Assembly: GCA_938020505.1 (NCBI GenBank)
Contig: CALIHR010000036.1
Span: 1-31,774 of the forward strand
DNA from: an uncultured Actinobaculum sp.
GTDB lineage: Bacteria; Actinomycetota; Actinomycetes; Actinomycetales; Actinomycetaceae
Direction of reading: 5' to 3'
Length of the DNA stretch: 31,774 nt
Position numbers and translations under genes: made by a program. Below the pieces are notes generated by a model, which did no database searches, had not been told where the DNA came from, and saw nothing but the letters and a program-made list of their open reading frames with translations. Below, in pieces: positions 24,266 to 30,659 of the stretch; positions within the stretch are counted from its first letter, which is position 1; each line of letters opens with the position of its first letter.

Positions 24266-24286
24266 GGCGGGCGCCTGTCGCCCGCC
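24266..24286 (+). terminator. Terminator-like hairpin after the YhgE/Pip gene
   Basis: GGCGGGCG (24266-24273) and CGCCCGCC (24279-24286) form a perfect 8-bp stem with loop CCTGT, followed only by TTGCC. A second stem, GGCGCC/GGCGCC (24309-24327), touches the stop codon of the convergent gene. Together they may stop transcription from both sides. Confidence 0.5.
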
Positions 24287-24326
24287 TTGCCTGCGGCCCG
24301 TCCGGCTTGGCGCCTTGCCCGGGCGC

Positions 24327-26690
24327 CTAAGCCCGCTTGAGCGCCTTGTCCGCGCCGAGCGCGACGGCGAAGGCCATGAGGCCGTTTGGTTCGTAGGGAC
24401 AGGAGAACAGGCCGCAGTCGATCGCCTTGTCCGTGAGGAAGGTCTCCGATTCGGCGGCGGCCCGCGGATTCTTGAGATCCCAGGCGAGGAGCGCGGCCAT
24501 GAGCGCGGCCGAAGCCTCGGCGGGCAAAGGCGTTACCCCCAAGCGTCGAAGACCGCCGTAGGCCGCCCGCAAAGGCCGCGAGACGAGGACGGAGCGGGTC
24601 ATCGACAGTGGGCCGACATTGTAAGAGACCGTCCGGCCCGCTTCGCGTTCGACGGTTGCCCGCCACCTGCCGATCCGCTTCGCGGCGGCGTAATTGGGGC
24701 CTTGGACCGCGATGTATCCGGGGTAGACGCCGTCGACGCGCGAGGGGCCGAGACCCCGCGCCCTCGCGTAGGCCGCCAGCGCCGAGGCGGCCAGGCCCCG
24801 TCCAAAACGCGCCTTCGGAGACTCCGACAGCACGTAGGCGTCCGTGGGGCTTCCGTACCAGGCGAGCGCGGTGTCGGGGCGGGCGCGCGTGACGAGGCTC
24901 TCGACGACGTCGGCGCCGACCTCCGCCAAGAGGAACTTCGCCCCGGGGGCGTACAGGGTGTCGACTATCGCGATGCGCCCGTCCAAAGAGGCGATCCATC
25001 CCGCCGCAGCCTCCGGTTCGCGGGCGACGTCGAGCGGGACAGGCGGAAGAATGAGGGTTCCCGCCCCGGACCTCGCCGCGTCGATGAGCGCGGAGTTCTT
25101 CTCCTGGCCCGCGCGGACAGGCGCGGCGACGTCGGCGCCCCACGCCAGAAGCGAAGGCGCAGGCGAAAGTGCGGCGGACGCCCCGAGGCACGCAAACGTC
25201 CATCCGTCGAGGTCGAGGATCCCCGGGTCGCCGATGACCTCGGCCAGGGCGTCGTACGCGCCGCGACGCATGAATCCGCGACGCCGCCAGGCATCCAGCA
25301 AAGCCAGGAGGCTCCGCCCCTTGTATTCGCGCCCGTCGAGCTCCAGGGACAGCTCGCGGCGCGGCTCTCGATTCCCGCTCACCTTCCAGGAGCCGCCGCG
25401 GACTTCGACGGCGCGGGCTTCGCCTATCTTCCTCCCGTCGGCGAAACGCAGGCTCTTCGCCAGGCAAGCCAGGCCGGCTCGGGCCGCCTCGCCCCCGCGA
25501 GAGGGGGCGTCGACCCTGCTGAGATCCGTCATCGCGGCGCGATAGCCTTCACGCCATGGCTCGGCGCCTTTTACCCTCTCGGCCAGGCGCGGGTCGGCGG
25601 TGGCCGCGGCCAGCGCCATTCCCCGGGCGAGGACGCTCAAGCTCGTGCGCCCGTTTTGCCGAGGCAGAACGATCCGGCCGGACGGGAAATCGCCCCCCTT
25701 GCGGTACCGTTCCAGGCCGACGCCGCCGTATGACAGATGGACGAGGTCGCGGCCGCTTTTGCCGTCGAGAACGGCGAAAGCGCGCGAATCGGAGGAAGCG
25801 CACGAATCGGAGGAAGCGCGCCCCATGTCGATCAGCTCCAAGCGCGCGGGGAGGAGCGCGGGCGCGCGAAACTTCGCTTGGCCCCAGCACCGCGCCGACC
25901 CGTCTAGGCCCAGCCGGTCCATCGCCCACGCCTCGACCGCGGCTCCGTGGAGAATCGCACGGCGGAAGCCGAAAGCCCTCGCCGCGGCGCTCGACATGTG
26001 GATAGGGTTGACGTCGCCCGTATAGCGCGCCCACAGTCGGGAATCCGCCACGGTGAACTCCCGCTCCGCGACGGCGGGCCGATTGCCGACGTCGAGGCGG
26101 CCCATGGAGTCGACCCCGCGCTCGCGCCTCAGGTCGAAGCTTTCGGAAGGCTGCCGCTCACCCCACTCGCGCGGCTCTCCCGTGAGCTTTTTCGCGATGT
26201 AGAGGGTCTCTTCGGCGTAGACGAGCCCGCCGTCGTCGAAGACGACCCCTCGGACCGTCACCTCCGTTCCCCGCTCGCTGCGGCGAATCGAAGAGACGGA
26301 GGCGCCGGCCTCCGCCTCGCTGCCGAGGAGAATCGGCGCTGCAAGCGTCCACGAGGATTCAGCCACGACGAGCCCGGCCAGCGGAACGGGAATTTCAGGC
26401 GAGCTGAGCGCTTCGACCGACGGCGCGAAACACAGCGCGCGCAGCTGGCTCGGCGTGGCGTGGGCCCTTTCGCCTCGCAAGCCCTCACGCCCGTCTCGCG
26501 CGTTCTCGGTCTCGCCTGCGCCGGGTCTTAAGAAGTCCTCGAGGCTTTCGGGCGCCCTGTCGGGCAAATTTGCGGCTCCGACCTTTCCGGCGAGCTCGCC
26601 GCGTTCGGGGAAATCGCCTCGACTCAGCGATTTTCTCACGGATGTCGCCATCAATCGTGCAAACCGAGTTACGTGCGTCAGTTCAACCAT
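24327..26690 (-). CDS. MaoC-like dehydratase fused to an SDR-like domain
   Basis: The protein has 787 residues. The N-terminal third is a double hot-dog (HtdX/MaoC-type) hydratase: the first half ends around EETLYIAKKLTGEPREWG. The second half contains ARYTGDVNPIHMSSAAARAF and AILHGAAVEAWA, with the catalytic Asp and His of (R)-specific enoyl hydratases near residues 220-245. From about residue 500 there is a Rossmann-type domain: FACLGASAALSPAPSLLAWG, TLILPPVPLD, and a YAAAK (Y-x3-K) motif within QGPNYAAAKRIGRWRATVER (Tyr near 665). It resembles an unusual SDR-like domain in actinobacterial hypothetical proteins. The nucleotide-binding glycine pattern is non-standard, so reductase activity is uncertain. 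A hydratase plus reductase pair would fit fatty-acid elongation. AAAGGGA lies before ATG 26690. Confidence 0.72.
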   Translation of the reverse strand: MVELTHVTRFARLMATSVRKSLSRGDFPERGELAGKVGAANLPDRAPESLEDFLRPGAGETENARDGREGLRGERAHATPSQLRALCFAPSVEALSSPEIPVPLAGLVVAESSWTLAAPILLGSEAEAGASVSSIRRSERGTEVTVRGVVFDDGGLVYAEETLYIAKKLTGEPREWGERQPSESFDLRRERGVDSMGRLDVGNRPAVAEREFTVADSRLWARYTGDVNPIHMSSAAARAFGFRRAILHGAAVEAWAMDRLGLDGSARCWGQAKFRAPALLPARLELIDMGRASSDSCASSDSRAFAVLDGKSGRDLVHLSYGGVGLERYRKGGDFPSGRIVLPRQNGRTSLSVLARGMALAAATADPRLAERVKGAEPWREGYRAAMTDLSRVDAPSRGGEAARAGLACLAKSLRFADGRKIGEARAVEVRGGSWKVSGNREPRRELSLELDGREYKGRSLLALLDAWRRRGFMRRGAYDALAEVIGDPGILDLDGWTFACLGASAALSPAPSLLAWGADVAAPVRAGQEKNSALIDAARSGAGTLILPPVPLDVAREPEAAAGWIASLDGRIAIVDTLYAPGAKFLLAEVGADVVESLVTRARPDTALAWYGSPTDAYVLSESPKARFGRGLAASALAAYARARGLGPSRVDGVYPGYIAVQGPNYAAAKRIGRWRATVEREAGRTVSYNVGPLSMTRSVLVSRPLRAAYGGLRRLGVTPLPAEASAALMAALLAWDLKNPRAAAESETFLTDKAIDCGLFSCPYEPNGLMAFAVALGADKALKRA

Positions 26691-26841
26691 TGCTCGAATC
26701 CCTTTCGCTGCATTGACAACGCAACCCTATCGTTTTCCCACGCGGCGCGGAATGAAAATCACCGAAATAAATCGACGAAGCCAAAAATTCGGACGCCCGC
26801 CGCGCATGAAACGCGCAGGAAAGGACGCCCGCGGCGCATGA

Positions 26842-26869
26842 AAGAAGGCCCGCCGAAGCGAGCCTTCTT
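26842..26869 (-). terminator. Terminator of rpmF
   Basis: AAGAAGGC (26842-26849) pairs with GCCTTCTT (26862-26869), with an inner CGC-CGAA-GCG stem. On the minus strand it is followed by a short TTTC. The bases 26691-26841 hold no gene and presumably the promoter of the MaoC fusion gene. Confidence 0.6.
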
Positions 26870-26885
26870 CCTAAGTTCTTCCGCG

Positions 26886-27053
26886 TCAGTCCTCCGACAG
26901 CAGACCGTCCTTGTAAGCCCGGGCGAGCCTACGGGGAATGCGCACCTCACGGCCCCGCACACGGACGGACTGAAGCTCGGTGAGCTCAGCCTTCCACTGG
27001 GAACGACGAGAGCGAGTGTTGCTGCGGGACATTTTGCGCTTGGGAACTGCCAT
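26886..27053 (-). CDS. rpmF: 50S ribosomal protein L32, zinc-free type
   Basis: The 55-residue protein begins MAVPKRKMSRSNTRSRRSQW, the standard L32 opening. The remainder (ELTELQSVRVRGREVRIPRR, then LARAYKDGLLSED) has no cysteines, so the usual zinc ribbon ligands are absent, as in the M. tuberculosis L32. GAGGAG lies 8-10 bases upstream of ATG 27053, and TAATAT (minus strand, 27147-27142) may be the -10. The two forms of L32 are often exchanged under zinc limitation in actinobacteria. Only this form is visible here and no Zur box was recognised. Confidence 0.95.
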   Translation of the reverse strand: MAVPKRKMSRSNTRSRRSQWKAELTELQSVRVRGREVRIPRRLARAYKDGLLSED

Positions 27054-27214
27054 GTGCACCGCTCCTCTCTCTTAATGGCCGCCTCGTGCGGCACGTGGTC
27101 CTGTCGCGAGCGGGCAATCCGCCCAACACGCACGAATGAACATATTACTCCACGAAGCGCGGCCGACGCCATCCGCCCGAAGGCCTCGCCAATCTTCGTG
27201 GGGAGGATTTCGTC

Positions 27215-27273
27215 ACATCCGCGCCTTTCAGACGTTCGCCTCCTCCGGACATCCGCGCCTTTCAGACGTTCGC
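27215..27273. repeat. Perfect 25-bp direct repeat, period 34
   Basis: The 25 bases at 27215-27239 (ACATCCGCGCC ... GACGTTCGC) recur exactly at 27249-27273. The nine spacer bases are followed by nine different bases after the second copy. The repeat lies in the 370-bp gap between rpmF and the yigZ-like gene, which otherwise shows no gene. It could be a duplicated regulator site or a recent slippage product. Confidence 0.75.
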
Positions 27274-27423
27274 GCCGTCGGTCGGCGAAGCGCCGCCCGC
27301 GCGATCCTATACGGCCGGGCCTCGCGGCGCGAACGGAAACGGGCACGTGCACCAAGCCGCTGCGACCGGCGTCGGCCGCGCCGCTTTCAAGGCGGACGGC
27401 CCTTCAGGGCGGACAATGGAACC

Positions 27424-28086
27424 GTGAGCGAATTCCTCCTTGCCCCGTCCGCCCGGCTCTCTCACGAGATCGAGGTGAAGAAATCCCGTTTCCTCACCCT
27501 CGTCGCCAGAGTCTCCACTCCCGCGGAAGCCCGCGAGGCCGTGAACGAGAGGAAAGCCGCCATGCCCGACGCCCGCCACCACTGCGCCGCCTTCGTCGTC
27601 TCGGTCGACGGCGCCCGGCCGGTCTCCCATTCTTCGGACGACGGCGAACCCTCGGGAACCGCCGGACGTCCGATGCTCGACGTGCTCGCCGGTTCGAAAC
27701 TCGTCGACGTCGTAGCAGTCGTCACGCGATACTTCGGCGGAACCCTGCTCGGCACGGGCGGCTTGGTGCGCGCCTACTCCGACTCCGTGCGCGAATGCCT
27801 CGAAGGCGCGCCCGTCGTCGTCCGCGATCGCGTGCCCGCGTGGTCCGCTGCTCTCCCCCACGCCGACGCCGGCCGCTACCTCTCCGAGCTGGCCGGGATC
27901 GGCGCGAGCGTCGAGCCCGCGTACGAGGCGAGCGGGGTCCGCGTCGTCGTCGCCCACCCCGACGCCGACGCCGTCGCGAGCCTTTTCGCCCGACTGTCCT
28001 CGGGAAGCATCCGACCCGAACCGGAGGGGACGAGAACCGTCGAGGCGCCGGCGGGCGCGATCCGCAACGGCTCGACGATTCGCTGA
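27424..28086 (+). CDS. YigZ/IMPACT family protein
   Basis: The 220-residue cytoplasmic protein has the UPF0029 IMPACT N-terminal domain: KKSRFLTLVARVSTPAEARE, ARHHCAAFVV, SDDGEPSGTAGRPMLDVL and VVAVVTRYFGGTLLGTGGLV. A shorter C-terminal ferredoxin-like domain follows. Relatives link to translation control or act on nucleotides, but the bacterial role is not settled. I start at GTG 27424, just before SEFLLAPSARLSHEI. The open frame upstream has no homologous sequence and crosses the 25-bp repeat. The ribosome site is weak. Confidence 0.85.
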   Translation: MSEFLLAPSARLSHEIEVKKSRFLTLVARVSTPAEAREAVNERKAAMPDARHHCAAFVVSVDGARPVSHSSDDGEPSGTAGRPMLDVLAGSKLVDVVAVVTRYFGGTLLGTGGLVRAYSDSVRECLEGAPVVVRDRVPAWSAALPHADAGRYLSELAGIGASVEPAYEASGVRVVVAHPDADAVASLFARLSSGSIRPEPEGTRTVEAPAGAIRNGSTIR

Positions 28087-28313
28087 GGGCAACTGCTTGA
28101 CGAAAGGCTGACCCGCCGAGAGACGACGGCCCGCGCCGCGCCGAGAGACAGATGCCCCGCCGCGAAAGCCGATCGCCACGAGGCGCTCAACCGCACACGG
28201 ACGCCGACTCGCTGGACCGAGACAAACGCCGCATTGCGGCGAACCGACTGGACATTGCGCCCTCGTTGTGAAAAAGTAACGCCAGTAAACGACATGACGG
28301 AAAGGACGAGGCC

Positions 28314-28370
28314 ATGGTCTTCACCATCGCTCCCGCCTCGGTTCCGTGCATGTGCTGTATGTGTCTCTAG
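28314..28370 (+). CDS. Cysteine-rich leader peptide upstream of cysK
   Basis: An 18-codon reading frame, MVFTIAPASVPCMCCMCL, starts at ATG 28314 with AAAGGA (28300-28305) upstream and ends at TAG 28370. Four of its last seven codons are Cys (TGC, TGC, TGT, TGT). It lies 141 bases upstream of cysK, whose product makes cysteine, with stable hairpins between. The layout is that of an attenuation leader: ribosome stalling when Cys-tRNA is scarce would change downstream folding and raise cysK-cysE expression. Cysteine-responsive leader peptides are known in mycobacteria; this sequence is not one I recognise. Whether control acts on transcription or translation cannot be told. Confidence 0.72.
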   Translation: MVFTIAPASVPCMCCMCL

Positions 28371-28387
28371 GGCGTCGAGCTTTATAG

Positions 28388-28457
28388 GTGCGCGGCCGCG
28401 CACGCTCTCGGCGCTCACGGCGGTTGGCGGGCGACCACGGCCCACGCACACTGTGCG
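28388..28457 (+). promoter_or_regulatory. Hairpin-forming region between leader peptide and cysK
   Basis: GTGCGCGGCCGCGCAC (28388-28403) is a perfect 16-base palindrome just after the leader stop. CGCACA (28445-28450) and TGTGCG (28452-28457) form a second dyad. GCACA in the latter could also pair with the TGTGC of the leader's Cys codons (28351-28355), a possible switch. No U tract follows, so a classical terminator is not obvious. Another hairpin, CGCCGC-ATT-GCGGCG (28227-28241), lies upstream. The stretch 28087-28313 has no other feature I could support. Confidence 0.45.
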
Positions 28458-28511
28458 CGCCCGGCAAAATAGCGCATCTCCCTTCCATTCACGTCGAACC
28501 CAAGGAAAAGC

Positions 28512-29447
28512 ATGTCAAAAATCTTCGCCAACGCAACGGAACTCGTTGGCCGCACGCCCCTCGTCCGCATCAACAGGCTCGCCGACGGCGCCGACGCGAC
28601 CGTCCTCGCGAAGCTTGAATTCTACAATCCTGCGAATTCGGTGAAGGACCGCATCGCGGTCGCCATCATCGACGCCGCAGTCGCCTCGGGCAAGCTCCCC
28701 GTGGGAGGGACGATCGTCGAGGGAACCTCCGGCAACACGGGAATCGGGCTCGCCTGGGTCGGAGCCGCCCGCGGGTACAAAGTCATTCTCACGATGCCCT
28801 CCTCCATGTCCAAAGAGCGGCGCGCGCTGCTGCGCGCTTTCGGGGCGGAGCTTGTTCTGACCGAGCCCGCGCTGGGAATGCGCGGCGCCGTCGACAAAGC
28901 GAAGGAGATCGTGGCCTCGACGGACGGCGCCGTCCTCGCCTCGCAGTTTGCGAACGAGGCGAACCCCACCGTCCACGAGAAGACGACCGGCGAAGAGATC
29001 TGGGAGGACACCGACGGCAAGGTCGACTACCTCGTCTCCGGCATCGGCACGGGCGGCACGATCACCGGCGCCGGCCGCGCGCTGCGCCGCCACAACCCGC
29101 AGATCAAGCTCATCGCCGTCGAACCCGCCGAATCCCCGCTCCTTTCGGGCGGCAAGGCCGGCCCCCACAGGATCCAGGGGCTCGGAGCGAACTTCGTTCC
29201 CGACGTCCTCGACACCGACCTTTACGACGAGGTCGTCACGGTCTCCTCCGACGAGGCCCTCGCCCAGGCGCGGCGGGCCGCCACCGACGAGGGCCTGCTC
29301 GTGGGCATCTCCTCCGGCGCGGCCCTCGCCGCCGCCGTCGAGGTCGCCAAGCGCCCCGAGGCCGCGGGCAAGACGATCGTCGTGATCATTCCCGACTTCG
29401 GCGAGCGCTATGTTTCGACGGCGCTCTTCGAGGGCTTGGTCGATTGA
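28512..29447 (+). CDS. cysK: Cysteine synthase (O-acetylserine sulfhydrylase)
   Basis: The PLP enzyme makes cysteine from O-acetylserine and sulfide. The 311-residue length is typical. The PLP lysine is in PANSVKDRI (Lys 45), the substrate loop is EGTSGNTGIGLA, and the phosphate-binding loop is GTGGTITGAGRALR. A C-terminal GISSGAALAAA follows. ATG 28512 has AAGGA close upstream. It is the first structural gene of a cysK-cysE unit and is preceded by the Cys-rich leader. Family members can also use other sulfur donors, but nothing here points to that. Confidence 0.96.
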   Translation: MSKIFANATELVGRTPLVRINRLADGADATVLAKLEFYNPANSVKDRIAVAIIDAAVASGKLPVGGTIVEGTSGNTGIGLAWVGAARGYKVILTMPSSMSKERRALLRAFGAELVLTEPALGMRGAVDKAKEIVASTDGAVLASQFANEANPTVHEKTTGEEIWEDTDGKVDYLVSGIGTGGTITGAGRALRRHNPQIKLIAVEPAESPLLSGGKAGPHRIQGLGANFVPDVLDTDLYDEVVTVSSDEALAQARRAATDEGLLVGISSGAALAAAVEVAKRPEAAGKTIVVIIPDFGERYVSTALFEGLVD

Positions 29448-29454
29448 CGAACAA

Positions 29455-29482
29455 CGTGGGCGGCGCTGAGGCGCCGCCCACG
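29455..29482 (+). terminator. Strong hairpin between cysK and cysE
   Basis: CGTGGGCGGCGC (29455-29466) and its perfect complement (29471-29482) form a 12-bp stem with loop TGAG, eight bases after the cysK stop. It is followed by CCTTCCTC, not a real U tract. It may attenuate transcription into cysE or stabilise the cysK mRNA end. Confidence 0.55.
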
Positions 29483-29543
29483 CCTTCCTCACAAGAGACC
29501 GTCCGCCTGCAAACGCGAGCCCTCATACGAAAGGATCAGCCCG

Positions 29544-30119
29544 ATGCGCCTGCCCCGCTTCCTCCAAACCGCGCGCGAAGACATTCAGGCCGCCCGCGAA
29601 CACGACCCCGCCGCAAAATCGAACGTCGAGGTGGTCCTCTCCTACCCTGGAATTCATGCGGTTTGGGGCCACCGCCTCGCCCACGCCATGTGGAAGAAGT
29701 CGCCCAGGCTCCGCGTGCCGGCCCGCCTCGTCTCACAGGCGGTGCGCGCGTTGACCGGGATCGAAATTCACCCCGGCGCGACCATCGGGCGGCGCTTTTT
29801 CATCGACCACGGAATGGGCGTCGTCATCGGCGAAACGGCCGAGGTGGGCGACGACTGCATGCTCTACCACGGCGTGACCCTGGGAGGGACGGCACTCGTG
29901 GACAAGAAGCGGCACCCGACGTTGGGCGACGGCGTCGTCGTCGGCGCGGGAGCCAAGATACTGGGTCCGGTGACCGTGGGCAACGGCTCCCACATCGGAG
30001 CCAATGCCGTTGTCATCAAAGACGTGCCGGACGATTCGACGGCTGTCGGCGTTCCCGCCGCGTCTCGCAGCAGAAAGCGGGAAGACGCCTTCTACATCGA
30101 TCCGGCGATCTGGATCTGA
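29544..30119 (+). CDS. cysE: Serine O-acetyltransferase
   Basis: The enzyme acetylates serine with acetyl-CoA and supplies the substrate of CysK. The 191-residue form is the short type with a reduced N-terminal helical domain. The left-handed beta-helix is seen as hexapeptide repeats: GIEIHPGATIGRRFFIDHGM, VVIGETAEVGDDCMLYHGVT, LGDGVVVGAGAKILG. Catalytic His residues are in IDHG and YHGV. The end of the protein lacks a long C-terminal tail; a terminal Ile (AIWI) is present, as needed to dock into CysK in the cysteine synthase complex. AAAGGA lies before ATG 29544. Confidence 0.95.
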   Translation: MRLPRFLQTAREDIQAAREHDPAAKSNVEVVLSYPGIHAVWGHRLAHAMWKKSPRLRVPARLVSQAVRALTGIEIHPGATIGRRFFIDHGMGVVIGETAEVGDDCMLYHGVTLGGTALVDKKRHPTLGDGVVVGAGAKILGPVTVGNGSHIGANAVVIKDVPDDSTAVGVPAASRSRKREDAFYIDPAIWI

Positions 30120-30145
30120 GGACCGCCGGCGTTCCTTGAAGCCCC

Positions 30146-30598
30146 TCAGCGCTCCGAGGACTCGTACTGCGCCACAAGGTCGATGCGCCGCTGATGCCGT
30201 TCGTCTCCGCTGAAGGGCGTGCCGATGAACAGTTCGACGAAGGAAAGCGCCTCCTCATGTCCGTGCTGGCGCGCGCCTATCGCGACGACGTTCGCGTCGT
30301 TGTGCTCCCGCCCGAGCCTCGCGGTCTCAAGGTTCCACGCGAGGGCCGCCCGCACTCCCCTGACTTTGTTCGCCGCTATCTGCTCGCCGTTTCCAGAGCC
30401 TCCGATGACGATCCCCAGGCTGCCCGGGTCGGCCACCACGGCCTCGCCGCAGGCGACGCACATGGGCGGGTAATCGTCCACCGGATCATATGAATGGGCG
30501 CCGTGGTCGACCACCTCGTGGCCCCCCTCGCGGAGCTTGCCCGCAATGTATTCCTTGAGTTCGAACCCCGCGTGGTCCGTCGCAATGTGTATCCGCAT
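30146..30598 (-). CDS. rpiB: Ribose-5-phosphate isomerase B, mycobacterial type
   Basis: The 150-residue enzyme interconverts ribose-5-phosphate and ribulose-5-phosphate in the pentose phosphate pathway. MRIHIATDHAGFELKEYI and GGSGNGEQIAANKVRGVRAA match the M. tuberculosis form. There the E. coli active-site Cys is absent and a Glu in this loop acts as base. ALAWNLETARLGREHNDANV completes the active site. I start at ATG 30598; upstream codons are not conserved. There is no ribosome site, but TATCAT ends six bases before the ATG, so the mRNA is probably leaderless. The gene diverges from the M13 peptidase gene. Confidence 0.93.
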   Translation of the reverse strand: MRIHIATDHAGFELKEYIAGKLREGGHEVVDHGAHSYDPVDDYPPMCVACGEAVVADPGSLGIVIGGSGNGEQIAANKVRGVRAALAWNLETARLGREHNDANVVAIGARQHGHEEALSFVELFIGTPFSGDERHQRRIDLVAQYESSER

Positions 30599-30604
30599 AC
30601 AAAC

Positions 30605-30625
30605 ATGATACCGGTCACTGACCGG
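30605..30625 (-). promoter_or_regulatory. rpiB promoter element with palindromic operator
   Basis: On the minus strand TATCAT (30610-30605) is a good -10 that would start transcription at the rpiB ATG. Directly upstream, CCGGTCACTGACCGG (30611-30625) is a perfect 15-base palindrome lying in the spacer to the -35. That is a classic place for a repressor. It could also affect the divergent peptidase gene. Confidence 0.5.
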
Positions 30626-30659
30626 CCGAAAGCACGCGCCCGCGGGCCAGCCGCTAGGA

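Noticed and set aside
24091..25467. 458-codon minus-strand frame overlapping the MaoC fusion
   Set aside because: Off-frame shadow; composition is Arg/Pro/Gly-rich and the MaoC frame is contiguous with family motifs.
25770..25822. Short direct repeat CGAATCGGAGGAAGCGC as a mobile-element trace
   Set aside because: Lies in frame inside the MaoC fusion, encoding a repeated ASSDS linker; simple internal duplication is enough.
27215..27273. CRISPR array of two repeats
   Set aside because: The spacer is only nine bases and there are just two copies.
27307..28179. 290-codon minus-strand frame opposite yigZ
   Set aside because: Shadow of the IMPACT-domain gene, which has conserved motifs on the plus strand.
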